Below are positions 26,916 to 36,054 of a DNA stretch of 64,000 nt, one piece after another. The notes below the pieces were generated by a model. That model was not told the DNA's origin. It did not search any database and saw nothing but the letters and a program-made list of their open reading frames with translations. Each line of letters begins with the position of its first letter. Position 1 is the first letter of the stretch. The translations under genes and the position numbers were made by a program. The DNA is from Acidobacteriaceae bacterium (lineage in GTDB: Bacteria > Acidobacteriota > Terriglobia > Terriglobales > Acidobacteriaceae), in assembly GCA_028283655.1 (NCBI GenBank), contig JAPWKE010000003.1:1178001-1242000 (forward strand), read 5' to 3'.

Positions 26916-27608
26916 CTACCATTTGTTGCGTTCAGCCTTCTGAACCATATCCACATCGCGCTCGCCCTGGAGAATCGCCGTCTCAGCCCCATGCGCACCT
27001 TCAGCCCAGGCATCGAAGTTCGCCACCTTGAATCGAGCGTCGACCAGCGCCTCGAGATACTGCTCAAGCTGCTCTGGCGTGGCCTGGACGGCAGCCGTGC
27101 CGCGAAAGCCATACTTGGCCTCGACTACCTCGATGCGTTGATCCGCATTATTCATCGGCCAATGCAGACTCTGCAGCGTATCGAGCACATCATTGCTTTC
27201 GCTGAAGGCCTGAATTTCTTCCTGCGACAGCACATGGACAAGCTGGCTATTCAGAGCAGCCTTCCACGTCGGATTGATGGGCTCATCCCAATCAGGCGTC
27301 GCCGGATGCGATGACGCCGGTAGCGGCTGCTTCGTCTTCAAAGACTGCTGAACCTGGGCAATACGTGCATCCAGCCAGACCAGCTTGCTTACACAAGAGC
27401 GGTGTACATTCTCGGAGTCAGCAATAGATTTTCTCGCATCGACATTGATGCCTTCGAGAAGTTCATGCCGCTGATGCCGGTGGTGAAACCACTCCACCGT
27501 CTGCTCAAGCCCCACAGCGATGATCAAACCCACAACGATCGTGGCGATATGGATGAAAAAATCGCGCCACGAGTGAACCGCGTGCTCAGGCGGGTGGACG
27601 TCTAGCAT
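26916..27608 (-). CDS. Unknown membrane-anchored protein of the hopanoid cluster (230 residues)
   Basis: Start ATG 27608 with GGAG upstream. The N-terminus is a conserved-looking block HPPEHAVHSWRDFFIHIATI followed by one transmembrane helix (VVGLIIAVGLEQTVEW) and a His/Arg patch FHHRHQRHEL, then a helix-rich, largely acidic domain that may be coiled. Proteins with this N-terminus occur in several soil bacteria, but I know of no function. It lies 25 bases upstream of nothing on its own: shc ends 25 bases before it starts, so cotranscription with shc and hpnH is likely. Confidence 0.8.
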   Translation of the reverse strand: MLDVHPPEHAVHSWRDFFIHIATIVVGLIIAVGLEQTVEWFHHRHQRHELLEGINVDARKSIADSENVHRSCVSKLVWLDARIAQVQQSLKTKQPLPASSHPATPDWDEPINPTWKAALNSQLVHVLSQEEIQAFSESNDVLDTLQSLHWPMNNADQRIEVVEAKYGFRGTAAVQATPEQLEQYLEALVDARFKVANFDAWAEGAHGAETAILQGERDVDMVQKAERNKW

Positions 27609-27633
27609 GGGAACTCCGTTCGCGAATCCATCG

Positions 27634-29625
27634 TTACGCTTCTGCAGCTTCCTTTTCCAGCGCCTTCTGATACGTCGTCAGCGCCAGCAGCGGGAAGTAC
27701 TGCTTATAGAGGTGATAGCCGAGGTAAAACACCCGTGGGAAGCCCGTTCCGGTGTAGTACGACTCGCCCTTGCGGCCAGCAGCCAACTCTTCCCAGCTAC
27801 CGTCCGTCTGCTGGCGATCAATCAACCAGCGGATGCCCTTGGCAACCGAATCGGATCGAGTATCACCGGCAGCGAGCAGGCCAAGCAGCGCCCAGGCAGT
27901 CTGCGACGGAGTCGAAGGACCTTCGCCGCGCTCATCAGGAGCATCGTACGTTCCGCACGTTTCACCCCAACCGCCATCGGTGTTCTGCACCATGCGAATC
28001 CATTCGGCAGCCTGCTGTACGGCGGGTTCGTACTGGTCGAACTCCATCGCCTGCAAGCCGCGAAGTACAAGGAACGTGCCGTAGAGGTAGTTGACTCCCC
28101 AGCGTCCATACCAGGCACCGTCGTAGGTTTGCTCCTTGAGAATGAACTGGATAGCGCGTTCCACACGCTTATCCCGACGCGTGAAGCCATACGCCGCCAG
28201 CATCTCAAGAATGCGCCCTGTGATGTCGACCGTTGGTGGGTCAAGCATCGCGTTATGATCTGCAAACGGGATGTAGTTGAAGATCGTCTTGGTGTTATCG
28301 CGATCGAAAGCAGCCCAGCCGCCTTCCTTGCACTGCATCGCCAGCACCCAGTTCAACGCACGCTGTTCCACCTCATGCTGATAACGCTCACGAGGGTTCG
28401 TGACTGCCTTCAGCGCGAGCAAAACTTCCCCAGTATCATCCACATCGGGGTAAAACTCATTGTTGAACTCGAAGTACCAGCCGCCCGGCTCGACGTTCTT
28501 GACCTTCTCCGCCCAGTCGCCCTTGTGCCGGACTTCTTTCGACAGCAGCCAATCCGCAGCCTTCAGCAAGCGCGGATCGTCCTTTGAAATCCCAGCCTCG
28601 CCAAGCGTCGACAGAACCTGGGCTGTATCCCAGACTGGCGAAAGGCACGGCTGCATACGGAACGTCGGCGTCGGGTAATCCGGTTGTCCTTCCGGGCAGT
28701 CAATCCCAAGCTTTTCAAACTCATCCATCGCCCGAATGACCTGCGGATCGTCCGGCGAGTAGCCGAGGTAGCGCAGAGCGACAATTGCATTCAGCATCGC
28801 TGGATAGATTGCGCCGAGTCCATCAGACATCTCGAAGCGGGCCAGCATCCACTCTTCGACCTTCTTCAGCGCACGATTGCGCAGCGGTCGAATGTGGAAG
28901 CGCTCGGCAAAGTGTGCCAGGCGGTCCCATGCCAGGAAGAAGTTCCGCCACGAAAAGAGCTTCTTGTCCCAGCGGAGATGAAGATTGGCATTCTTGCGGC
29001 CACCGACGAAGAGCTCATCAATGCTCTGCTCGTCCGGAATCTTCTTGAGCGGCTTCTTGGCGTAGAGCACGGTCAGCGGCACAAGAATGCCACGCGACCA
29101 GGAGCTCATCTCGTAAATATTGAAATAAAACCAGTTCGGGAACAGGATGATCTCTGGCGGAATCGCCGGAACCGCGTCATAGTCGTACTGTCCGAGCGCA
29201 CACAGATAGATCTTGGTGAAGGTATTGCACTCCACCACGCCACCCAGCGACAGCACGTTCTCACGCGCCTTCTCCATCACGGGATGATCGACAGCCCATC
29301 CCATCAGCTTGAGGGCAAGGTAGCACTTTACGCCGTAGTTGACGTTCGACGGACCGCCCGGATACAGGCTCCATCCACCATCATCATTCTGGTGACGAAG
29401 AATCTCGTTGATGCAACGCTCCATCTTGCCGGGGTCACCCGTGCCAAGAAGCGTGTGCATGTAGATGTAATCGGCCTCGAGCATCGAATCTGCCTCGAGT
29501 TCACCGACCCAGTATCCTTCTTCATGTTGCTGACCCAGGAGCCACTCCGCAGAGCGGCGAATTCCTTCCGCAACTTTGTCGAGACCAAGGTCCATGCGGC
29601 CGAATTTTGGCTGTTTCGTGCTCAT
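27634..29625 (-). CDS. shc: Squalene-hopene cyclase
   Basis: 663 residues from ATG 29625 (AGGA six bases upstream); an in-frame start 13 codons earlier lacks a ribosome site. The catalytic acid motif DVDDTGEV (DxDD) protonates squalene; several QW repeats are visible, such as QHEEGYWVGEL, QNDDGGWSLYPGG, QNTDGGWGETCG and QTDGSWEEL. WYGRWGVNYLYGT is a further signature. It converts squalene to hopene/diplopterol at the membrane. It starts 75 bases after ispH, which supplies isoprenoid precursors, linking early and late steps. Confidence 0.97.
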   Translation of the reverse strand: MSTKQPKFGRMDLGLDKVAEGIRRSAEWLLGQQHEEGYWVGELEADSMLEADYIYMHTLLGTGDPGKMERCINEILRHQNDDGGWSLYPGGPSNVNYGVKCYLALKLMGWAVDHPVMEKARENVLSLGGVVECNTFTKIYLCALGQYDYDAVPAIPPEIILFPNWFYFNIYEMSSWSRGILVPLTVLYAKKPLKKIPDEQSIDELFVGGRKNANLHLRWDKKLFSWRNFFLAWDRLAHFAERFHIRPLRNRALKKVEEWMLARFEMSDGLGAIYPAMLNAIVALRYLGYSPDDPQVIRAMDEFEKLGIDCPEGQPDYPTPTFRMQPCLSPVWDTAQVLSTLGEAGISKDDPRLLKAADWLLSKEVRHKGDWAEKVKNVEPGGWYFEFNNEFYPDVDDTGEVLLALKAVTNPRERYQHEVEQRALNWVLAMQCKEGGWAAFDRDNTKTIFNYIPFADHNAMLDPPTVDITGRILEMLAAYGFTRRDKRVERAIQFILKEQTYDGAWYGRWGVNYLYGTFLVLRGLQAMEFDQYEPAVQQAAEWIRMVQNTDGGWGETCGTYDAPDERGEGPSTPSQTAWALLGLLAAGDTRSDSVAKGIRWLIDRQQTDGSWEELAAGRKGESYYTGTGFPRVFYLGYHLYKQYFPLLALTTYQKALEKEAAEA

Positions 29626-29700
29626 CCAATTCCTGTCTGATTGCGTAAAACCCATGCCCGGCAACGGACATGGGTCTCGAAGCTAATAAAACGACCGTCG

Positions 29701-30726
29701 CTAAACAGCGGCCTGCGGTTCAACCTTCGGGGCCGCCGCGATCGCCTGAACGATCTCCGGCGGAAGTCCGAAGCGAACGTTCTCCGGCATCACTTCTACT
29801 TCTTCCACGGAGTTGTAGCCCTTGTCCTGCAGGTAGCCGACAACTTCCTGTACAAGCACTTCGGGAGCCGAAGCACCTGCCGTAATCGCCACCGTCTGCT
29901 TGCCGTCCAGCCACTCGGGCTGGATGTCTTCTGCCTTGTCGATCAGGAAGCTCTTCGTTCCGAGATTCTCTGAAACTTCAACCAGGCGGTTCGAGTTCGA
30001 CGAGTTACGTGAGCCAACCACCAGCACCAGATCGGCGCCATGAGCGACGTTCTTTACAGCTGTCTGGCGATTTTCCGTCGCGTAGCAGATGTCCTGCGCG
30101 TGCGGTCCGGCGATGTTCGGGAACTTCTTCTTCAGCGCGTCGATCATCGTCGCCGCTTCGTCGAGCGAGAGCGTCGTCTGGGTCAGGTAGGCGACCCGGT
30201 TTGGATCGGGAACAACCAGAGCGTCGACCTCTTCCGGGGTCGACACAACCTGCGTCACGTCCGGAGCCTCACCCTGCGTACCCTCGACCTCTTCGTGGTC
30301 GCGGTGGCCTACCAGCACGAGCGAGTAGCCCTGCTTGGCAAACTTGATCGCTTCGATGTGGACCTTGGTCACCAGCGGGCAGGTCGCATCGATCACCTTA
30401 AGACCGCGCTCCTTGGCGCGCTCGCGCACGGCCGGCGAAACGCCGTGTGCGGAGTAAATCACGCGCTTGCCTTCCGGCACTTCGTCCAGTTCGTTGACGA
30501 AGATCGCGCCCTTGGCGCGCAGGTCGTCCACGACATAGCGGTTATGTACGATCTCTTTACGCACGTAGATAGGGGCGCCGAATGTTTCCAGCGCAATCTT
30601 CACAATATCGACGGCACGGACGACACCTGCACAAAATCCACGGGGCTTTAGCAGCAGCACACGCTTGGTGTTGGCGAGGTTGTCATTGGGGGTGGCGGCG
30701 GTCGGTTCCAGGGTCACGGGGCTCAC
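29701..30726 (-). CDS. ispH: 4-hydroxy-3-methylbut-2-enyl diphosphate reductase
   Basis: 341 residues if it starts at GTG 30726; the open frame extends to a TTG at 30753 inside a palindrome, which I consider unlikely. IspH makes IPP and DMAPP in the last step of the MEP pathway using a [4Fe-4S] cluster. The three cluster cysteines are in RGFCAGVVRAVDI, DATCPLVTKVH and DICYATENRQ; the catalytic Glu is in the ATEN-type segment and SSNSNRL forms the substrate site. The family-typical YSAHGVSP is present. A TATACT box lies 8 to 13 bases before GTG 30726, so the message may be leaderless. Confidence 0.95.
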   Translation of the reverse strand: MSPVTLEPTAATPNDNLANTKRVLLLKPRGFCAGVVRAVDIVKIALETFGAPIYVRKEIVHNRYVVDDLRAKGAIFVNELDEVPEGKRVIYSAHGVSPAVRERAKERGLKVIDATCPLVTKVHIEAIKFAKQGYSLVLVGHRDHEEVEGTQGEAPDVTQVVSTPEEVDALVVPDPNRVAYLTQTTLSLDEAATMIDALKKKFPNIAGPHAQDICYATENRQTAVKNVAHGADLVLVVGSRNSSNSNRLVEVSENLGTKSFLIDKAEDIQPEWLDGKQTVAITAGASAPEVLVQEVVGYLQDKGYNSVEEVEVMPENVRFGLPPEIVQAIAAAPKVEPQAAV

Positions 30727-30745
30727 CCATCCAGTATACCGCCGC

Positions 30746-30763
30746 TGCCACAAATTTGTGGCA
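30746..30763. promoter_or_regulatory. 18-bp perfect palindrome at the ispH promoter
   Basis: TGCCACAAATTTGTGGCA equals its own complement. On the minus strand it lies where the -35 region should be, 17 bases before a TATACT -10 candidate. The placement and perfect symmetry suggest an operator for a dimeric regulator of the ispH-shc-hpnH genes. Confidence 0.65.
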
Positions 30764-30816
30764 CATATAGGACGAACCCCTCAAGGTTCCGAGTTGCCTC
30801 GAAATTCAATGGCATC

Positions 30817-30852
30817 AAAACGAAAGCGGCGATCCGAAGATCGCCACTTTCG
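30817..30852 (-). terminator. Intrinsic terminator of the propeller lipoprotein gene
   Basis: A 14-bp stem with one mismatch around a TTCG tetraloop (minus strand), followed by GTTTT-type U tract (AAAA at 30817-30820 on the plus strand). Confidence 0.85.
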
Positions 30853-30870
30853 TTGTATCTGACACAAGGT

Positions 30871-33036
30871 TTACGGCATGGTGCCGGGATGGCCGTAGGA
30901 GAGCTGCGACCAGGTGGGAGCAGCCGTTCCAATGACCTGAATCAACCCTGCTGCACCGCTGGCTCCGTAGCCAACCCAAAGAGTGCCGGCATCGTCGATG
31001 GCGATAGCATCCGGATCGGAAATGCTTGTAGCGCAAGTGGCGGCTGCACTAGCCAACTGGCAGGGGGCAAGGCTGAGGAAGTTTGCCGTGCCGTTCATCG
31101 TGGCATAGATGGTCACGCCAGAGGTCGTATCGTAACCATTCCATTCCACGCCTTGACCATCCACCTGATTCATCGTCGGATAGGCACCTGATGTAGCCAG
31201 GGACGTCGAAGAGGCGATACCCGTGACATAGCCATTGCTGTCGAATGAAGGTGTCAGCGTAGCAACCGCAGACTTCGCCGCAAATACTGGGCGATTAGAG
31301 CCGTCTACGGCCACTCCCTTCACGTAGTAGGTCGATCCGCTGGCAGGCGAAGGCAAGGTGAATTCGGTATAGGTGCCATAGCCTGTAGCAGCCTTAGGCA
31401 GATAAGCCGAAGTCGAGTTCGCGGTTGAGGTGCTTGAGTAGTACCCGATCCACAGATTCTGGTTCGAATCGAAAGCCATGCCTTCGACGTTCTGTTTCTG
31501 TATTCCCGACATGGTTGCCGGTGTGGCGGAGCCCGCTGGTGTCTGCCAAAGCTGGTAGTAGTTCGCGTTGGTGGTCGCGGATCCTATCCAGACATTGTTC
31601 GAACGGTCGACGGACAGAGCCCAGGCGTAATACGGGTACGGAGTTGAGGACTTGGAGATGTCCGTGCAGCTGCTGCCATCTGCCGTATTGAAGCAGTTGA
31701 TATGCGCTGTCGCTACGGTGCTGCCATCGTTTGCCAGCCATACATGGCCCGCTGTATCCGTGGCAATGTGCTTGGCGTTGTAGAAGGTCGCAGCAGTCGA
31801 AGAAACCCAGTTCCCGGTGCCGCCTGCGGAGAGCGAAAATACGCGATTCGCTGTCCCTGAAGTTCCGAGAGTATCCGACGTGTAAACGGTTCCAGCCGCA
31901 TCCAGAGAAACAGAGAAGACGCCGTTGAAGGTTGACGCCGTGCTTCCAACCGTCGAAGCGGGATACAGGATGCCCATCGAGAAATCCGTGGGTTTCTTGG
32001 TGAGTGCCGGGGCAAACCCTGCACCGACTGACGGTGTGAGCAAATAGATGTTTGCGACCGAACTGGTGTCATAGCCTGTCGGGTGCTTCGCCAGATTCAC
32101 CATCGCCATCAACGTGTCCGTCGGTGCGGCGGGGATCCCGGTTGGCGTCGGGTAAGAGTCCGGCAAGGTCGTGTATCCGAAGAGCAGGCTGCAGGAGGTG
32201 GTGTCGCCCGTGGAGCTCAAGCCTGTGCTGTTTACGCAGGACTGGATAGCGTTTGCAAGCGTATTCACCAGCGCCGCAGGAACCGATGCGGACGCGTTTG
32301 CAGGCAGCGTGCTTCGAGCTGCGCCAGTCGGCATGGAACCGGTGAAGCTGATCATGTCGACTAGGTTCACGGCGTTCTGGAAAGCATGGGCAAGGCCTGC
32401 GCCGGTGCAGCTTGTCGTTACACCTGCAGTAAGGCTGCAGCTTCCCGTAGGATCATTGTTCGTCGTCGGCGCGTTAACCCAGACGCGCTGATCGCCATCA
32501 CCCAGGTGGGACGGATCTTCCGAGATGAAGTTGGAAAGCGCATACGCCGTGGCGACCGTGCTGGCTTCACTCATGAAGATGCGTGTCGCGCTCTTCTGGG
32601 CGTCCGTGCTCAGGCTGGTGCAAGGTCCAAGAACAGCCATATGCACCGAGTTGACATTCGTTCCCGTCGCACCCGTGTTGCCGCCCGTAACCGTGATGTA
32701 CGCGTACTGACCGCTTGTGCAGGTGTACGGGTAGTTCGTGTTGTCAAAGGAGAAACTACCCGACGCCGAGGTCGTTACGGTCTGTCCTGCCGAAAGCTCA
32801 ATCGCCTGCGAACCGTAGGTTGCGCCGGAAGCGGTTGTATTCGTCTGCCAAAGTCGCACACGGCCACCGACAATCGGATTTGGGCCGCCGTGAATGACGC
32901 CCTGGACCGACGCCATAGACAGCTCAGGCGGTGCGGCCGACGTACCAAGACCACAACCGGTGAGAGCAAGTGCCGTAGCGCCAGATACGACGCACAAGAG
33001 CACACGAACAGACTGTTTATGCAAGGAGAAGAGCAT
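30871..33036 (-). CDS. Secreted lipoprotein with NHL/Vgb-like beta-propeller
   Basis: 721 residues. The lipobox LALTGC puts the lipid-bearing Cys at residue 28. Residues about 40-145 contain a carboxypeptidase-like or transthyretin-like beta domain (GGRVRLWQTNTTASG, TSASGSFSFDN); a Ser/Thr-rich middle region follows, and residues about 360-720 contain repeated propeller blades: SLDAAGTVYTSDT, ATDTAGHVWLANDG, SVDRSNNVWIGSA, AFDSNQNLWIGYY, AVDGSNRPVFAAK, AIDDAGTLWVGYG. These blades resemble NHL or virginiamycin B lyase-like repeats. Function unknown; a carbohydrate- or ligand-binding surface protein is likely. Its low-complexity codon use resembles that of other secreted proteins here. Confidence 0.88.
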   Translation of the reverse strand: MLFSLHKQSVRVLLCVVSGATALALTGCGLGTSAAPPELSMASVQGVIHGGPNPIVGGRVRLWQTNTTASGATYGSQAIELSAGQTVTTSASGSFSFDNTNYPYTCTSGQYAYITVTGGNTGATGTNVNSVHMAVLGPCTSLSTDAQKSATRIFMSEASTVATAYALSNFISEDPSHLGDGDQRVWVNAPTTNNDPTGSCSLTAGVTTSCTGAGLAHAFQNAVNLVDMISFTGSMPTGAARSTLPANASASVPAALVNTLANAIQSCVNSTGLSSTGDTTSCSLLFGYTTLPDSYPTPTGIPAAPTDTLMAMVNLAKHPTGYDTSSVANIYLLTPSVGAGFAPALTKKPTDFSMGILYPASTVGSTASTFNGVFSVSLDAAGTVYTSDTLGTSGTANRVFSLSAGGTGNWVSSTAATFYNAKHIATDTAGHVWLANDGSTVATAHINCFNTADGSSCTDISKSSTPYPYYAWALSVDRSNNVWIGSATTNANYYQLWQTPAGSATPATMSGIQKQNVEGMAFDSNQNLWIGYYSSTSTANSTSAYLPKAATGYGTYTEFTLPSPASGSTYYVKGVAVDGSNRPVFAAKSAVATLTPSFDSNGYVTGIASSTSLATSGAYPTMNQVDGQGVEWNGYDTTSGVTIYATMNGTANFLSLAPCQLASAAATCATSISDPDAIAIDDAGTLWVGYGASGAAGLIQVIGTAAPTWSQLSYGHPGTMP

Positions 33037-33160
33037 AAGGGAGACGAACCTTCCTGGGGTACAGGGTGATTTGATATCGTTTTGCTTAAAGTTCCCCCAG
33101 CGTACCAGTTTGGGAATGTACTGTATATGGAAATCATGCTAGGTATTGATTTTTCCCAAA

Positions 33161-33197
33161 AGAAAGGCCGCCCAGGTGACTCCTGGGCGGCCTTTCT
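33161..33197. terminator. Perfect 16-bp hairpin, terminator between lipoprotein promoter region and metallothionein gene
   Basis: AGAAAGGCCGCCCAGG (33161-33176), a 5-base loop and its perfect complement (33182-33197). On the minus strand it ends the metallothionein transcript, followed by TTTTGGGAAAA. Confidence 0.85.
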
Positions 33198-33213
33198 AAT
33201 GTGAGAGATGAAT

Positions 33214-33369
33214 CTAAATCTTTTCGCCGGAGCATCCTGCATGATGACAATCGCAAGAGAGCGAGGTCACGCTCTTGCTGTCTTCACACATCTGGGAGCA
33301 GTACTTGGACTCGCCTGTCACCGTACAAGAGCAGGCAGGATGGGCACATTTTTTCAGGCTATCTGACAT
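33214..33369 (-). CDS. Bacterial metallothionein (51 residues)
   Basis: The start is ATG 33369 (GGAG upstream); a longer frame starting at 33432 adds an implausible 21-residue leader. Eight cysteines and three histidines in 51 residues: CAHPACSC, then YCSQMCED and CDCHHAGCSGE, which is the SmtA/BmtA-type layout (Cys-His cluster, central CxxxC, C-terminal CxCxxxxC). Such proteins bind zinc, cadmium or copper in the cytoplasm. The gene lies between the propeller lipoprotein and recN, on the same strand as both; it ends with a strong terminator. No metal-sensor gene is adjacent. Confidence 0.85.
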   Translation of the reverse strand: MSDSLKKCAHPACSCTVTGESKYCSQMCEDSKSVTSLSCDCHHAGCSGEKI

Positions 33370-33447
33370 CGTCACACTCTCCTCTTTCTTCAAGCAATAG
33401 GAGAGGAGTGCGGCGGTCAAGGGTTGCTTCACCGCTTCTGAAGCCTT

Positions 33448-35136
33448 CTAAGCTGACGCGTTCAGCATCTGTTCCGCGTGCGCTCGTGACGTCTCCGTCA
33501 GCTCTGCGCCAGAGAGCATTCGCGCAATCTCTTCAATACGTTCCGGTCGTTCGATACGACGAACGCCCGTATGTGTCCGGCCGCGGCGTGTCTCCTTTTC
33601 GATCAGGAAATGCTGATCGGCAAAGGCTGCGATCTGCGGCAGATGCGTAATGCAGAGCACTTGCTGCCCAGCCGCAAGCGTCTTCAGTTTCTGCCCAACG
33701 GCTTCTGCCGCTCGACCGCCGATACCGATGTCGATTTCGTCAAAGACCAGCGTACGCGGCAGCGGTGTGCGCCTCCGGCGTGCCGAAGCCGCGCCCTCTT
33801 CCACCGAAACCTTCAGCGCCAGCATCACGCGCGACATTTCACCACCCGAAGCGATCTCCGTAAGCGGCTTCAGAGGCTCGCCGGTATTGGTCGCAATCAG
33901 GCAGGAGATCGTATCCCAGCCCGTCGCGGCCCAGGCAGACTCCTGCGTATCCGATCGAATTTCGACGGCAAAGCGCACGCTCATTGCCAGATCGTTGATC
34001 TGCTTTTCCGCCAGACGAGCAAGCTTCTTCCCTGCTGCATTTCTCGTTTCGGTTAGAACGTCAGCCTGCTTGCGATAAGCGCCTGCCGCAGCCATCAACT
34101 CTTTTTCGAGCTCAATCAGGCGAGCATCGCGGTTCTCAAGATCAGAAAGCTTCTGCGCTACATCTTCGTAAAAAGCGATAACTTCTGCCAGCGTCGCTCC
34201 ATACTTTCGCTTCAACCGATCCAGAGCGGCCAGCCGATCTTCAATCTCAGCCAGACGATCAGGCGATGCCGTGATGCTTCCAGCCAGATCACGCAGAGTC
34301 GTAGCCGCGTCTTCTACAGAGGCCTTGGCCGCCGCGAGTTGCTGAGAAATCTCCGTGAAGCGCGGATCGTAGCGAGAAAGATCATCAACGTGGCGCAACG
34401 CAGCGCCCAGCAGCGACTCCGCCGAAGTCTCCGCTTCGTACAGCAATTCCTGCGCGGCGTTCGCTCCAGTAAACAAACGTTCGGAGTTCGCCAGCACGCG
34501 CTTCTCTGTCTCCAGCAGCGCGTCTTCCTCCGCATCCGTGATCGCGGCCGCATAAATTTCACGCGCCTGGAAGCTCCACAGGTCGAGCAGACGCAAACGG
34601 TCCTGCTCGGCAGAGCGCAGTTCGTCAATCTGGTTCTGCAGCGTGCGCCAGCGCACGTAGGCCGCAGCGCACTCTTCCGTCGAAATACTGGCGTAGCGAT
34701 CCAGCAACTGGCGCTGCTGCGCAGCATCAAAACTCGTCAACGTCTCTGATTGCGCATGAACCAGCGCGAGTTCCGGAGCAAGCTGTCGCAGCACCGCAAC
34801 CGTAGCAGGCTGATTATTGATGAACACCCGCCCTTTACCGTTTGCGGCAATCTCGCGGCGCAGCAAAATCTCGCCGCCTTCGGGGTCTACCCCATTCGCT
34901 TCCAGAATCTCTTCTGCGCCGGGCGTCGCTTCAAAAACGCAGCCAACAACAGCTTTTTCAGCCCCATGACGCACCAGGTCGGAAGAAGCTTTGCCTCCCA
35001 GCAGCAGTGCCAGAGCGTCAATTAGGATCGACTTACCCGCACCGGTTTCGCCGGTCAACAGGTTTAGCCCCGGCCCGAACTCGGCGACCGCGTGGTCGAT
35101 AACAGCGTAGTTTTCTGCGCGCAGTTCGAGCAGCAT
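33448..35136 (-). CDS. recN: DNA repair protein RecN
   Basis: 562 residues from ATG 35136, where the sequence becomes the canonical LLELRAENYAVIDHAVAEF; the 23 extra codons upstream look unrelated. Walker A is GETGAGKS; long coiled-coil arms occupy residues about 150-420; the signature ASGGEMSRVMLALK and Walker B TLVFDEIDIGIGG follow, and LCITHLPQIAAFADQHFLI completes the SMC-like ATPase head. RecN organises double-strand break ends for recombination repair. It diverges from tolQ. Length matches the family. Confidence 0.97.
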   Translation of the reverse strand: MLLELRAENYAVIDHAVAEFGPGLNLLTGETGAGKSILIDALALLLGGKASSDLVRHGAEKAVVGCVFEATPGAEEILEANGVDPEGGEILLRREIAANGKGRVFINNQPATVAVLRQLAPELALVHAQSETLTSFDAAQQRQLLDRYASISTEECAAAYVRWRTLQNQIDELRSAEQDRLRLLDLWSFQAREIYAAAITDAEEDALLETEKRVLANSERLFTGANAAQELLYEAETSAESLLGAALRHVDDLSRYDPRFTEISQQLAAAKASVEDAATTLRDLAGSITASPDRLAEIEDRLAALDRLKRKYGATLAEVIAFYEDVAQKLSDLENRDARLIELEKELMAAAGAYRKQADVLTETRNAAGKKLARLAEKQINDLAMSVRFAVEIRSDTQESAWAATGWDTISCLIATNTGEPLKPLTEIASGGEMSRVMLALKVSVEEGAASARRRRTPLPRTLVFDEIDIGIGGRAAEAVGQKLKTLAAGQQVLCITHLPQIAAFADQHFLIEKETRRGRTHTGVRRIERPERIEEIARMLSGAELTETSRAHAEQMLNASA

Positions 35137-35251
35137 GTTGCGGAGAGAATAGCAGAGCAGGCGAAGGAAAGGCGTTACTTGCCGGCTCCCCTGTTGCTTC
35201 CTCATGCTCGCCTCGCTGCACTTCGGCGCGTCTCACGATAGACTGCGGAGG

Positions 35252-36052
35252 ATGACTACAGCTGTGATTTCGTTGGCAACGATATGGCTTCAGGATGCGG
35301 TTGATCCGGCAACAGCGGCGCCCGTCGCTCCTCCGGTTTCCGCAGCGCACTCCAGCGCTCTGCTGGACATGATCCACAACAGCGGCCCCGTCGCGCTGAC
35401 CGTGCTCCTGATTCTGCTCGTGATGAGCGTGTTTTCCTGGGCCGTCATGATCGCGAAGTGGCGTTCCTTCAAGGAAGCAGACGCGCAGAACAAGCGCTTC
35501 ATCCGCGCCTTCCGCAAGAGCGGACGTCTGAGCGAGATTGCGGCAGTTGCTGACCAGTTCCGCCCCAGCCCCCTCGTGGCTGTCTTCCATGAGATCACCG
35601 ACGAGTACCAGCGCCAGAGCGGAGGCCGTGGCACGCCACCGAATCCGCAGGCTCTCGAGCGTGCCGCGCAAACCGCGTCCAGCGAGTCGCTGACCACGAT
35701 GGAGACGCGCATGACCTGGCTCGCCACCATTGCTCAGATCGCGCCCTTTGTCGGCCTCTTCGGCACAGTCATGGGCATCATTGACGCCTTCCACGGCCTC
35801 GGCACCGCTGGCGCAGCCACGCTGCGCGCTGTGGCCCCGGGCATCTCGGAAGCCCTCATTACCACCGCCGCTGGTCTTATCGTCGCGATCCCCGCTGTCA
35901 TGGGCTACAACCAGCTCACGGCGCGTCTGCGCGAGTTCGGCGCACGCATGGACGACTTCGGTCGCGAGCTTCTCAACGCCATTGAGAACGCCGCCCTGAC
36001 GTCTCCTCAATCCCTCGTGAACGAGCAGCGCGATGAGCGGAGGCCGTACTAA
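35252..36052 (+). CDS. tolQ: TolQ/ExbB-type proton channel protein
   Basis: 266 residues from ATG 35252, although GGAGG directly abuts it; a longer frame from 35204 lacks a ribosome site and a GTG at 35264 is also possible. Three transmembrane segments: about residues 38-60, 165-190 and 205-230. MTWLATIAQIAPFVGLFGTVMGI is the conserved MotA/TolQ/ExbB core, followed by GISEALITTAAGLIVAIPAVM. With TolR it uses proton motive force to energise Tol-Pal across the envelope. First gene of a tol cluster; tolR follows after two bases. Confidence 0.92.
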   Translation: MTTAVISLATIWLQDAVDPATAAPVAPPVSAAHSSALLDMIHNSGPVALTVLLILLVMSVFSWAVMIAKWRSFKEADAQNKRFIRAFRKSGRLSEIAAVADQFRPSPLVAVFHEITDEYQRQSGGRGTPPNPQALERAAQTASSESLTTMETRMTWLATIAQIAPFVGLFGTVMGIIDAFHGLGTAGAATLRAVAPGISEALITTAAGLIVAIPAVMGYNQLTARLREFGARMDDFGRELLNAIENAALTSPQSLVNEQRDERRPY

Positions 36053-36054
36053 CG

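Noticed and set aside
25776-27314. 512-residue open frame opposite hpnH and the membrane protein gene
   Set aside because: Shadow of two real genes; no ribosome site, no domain.
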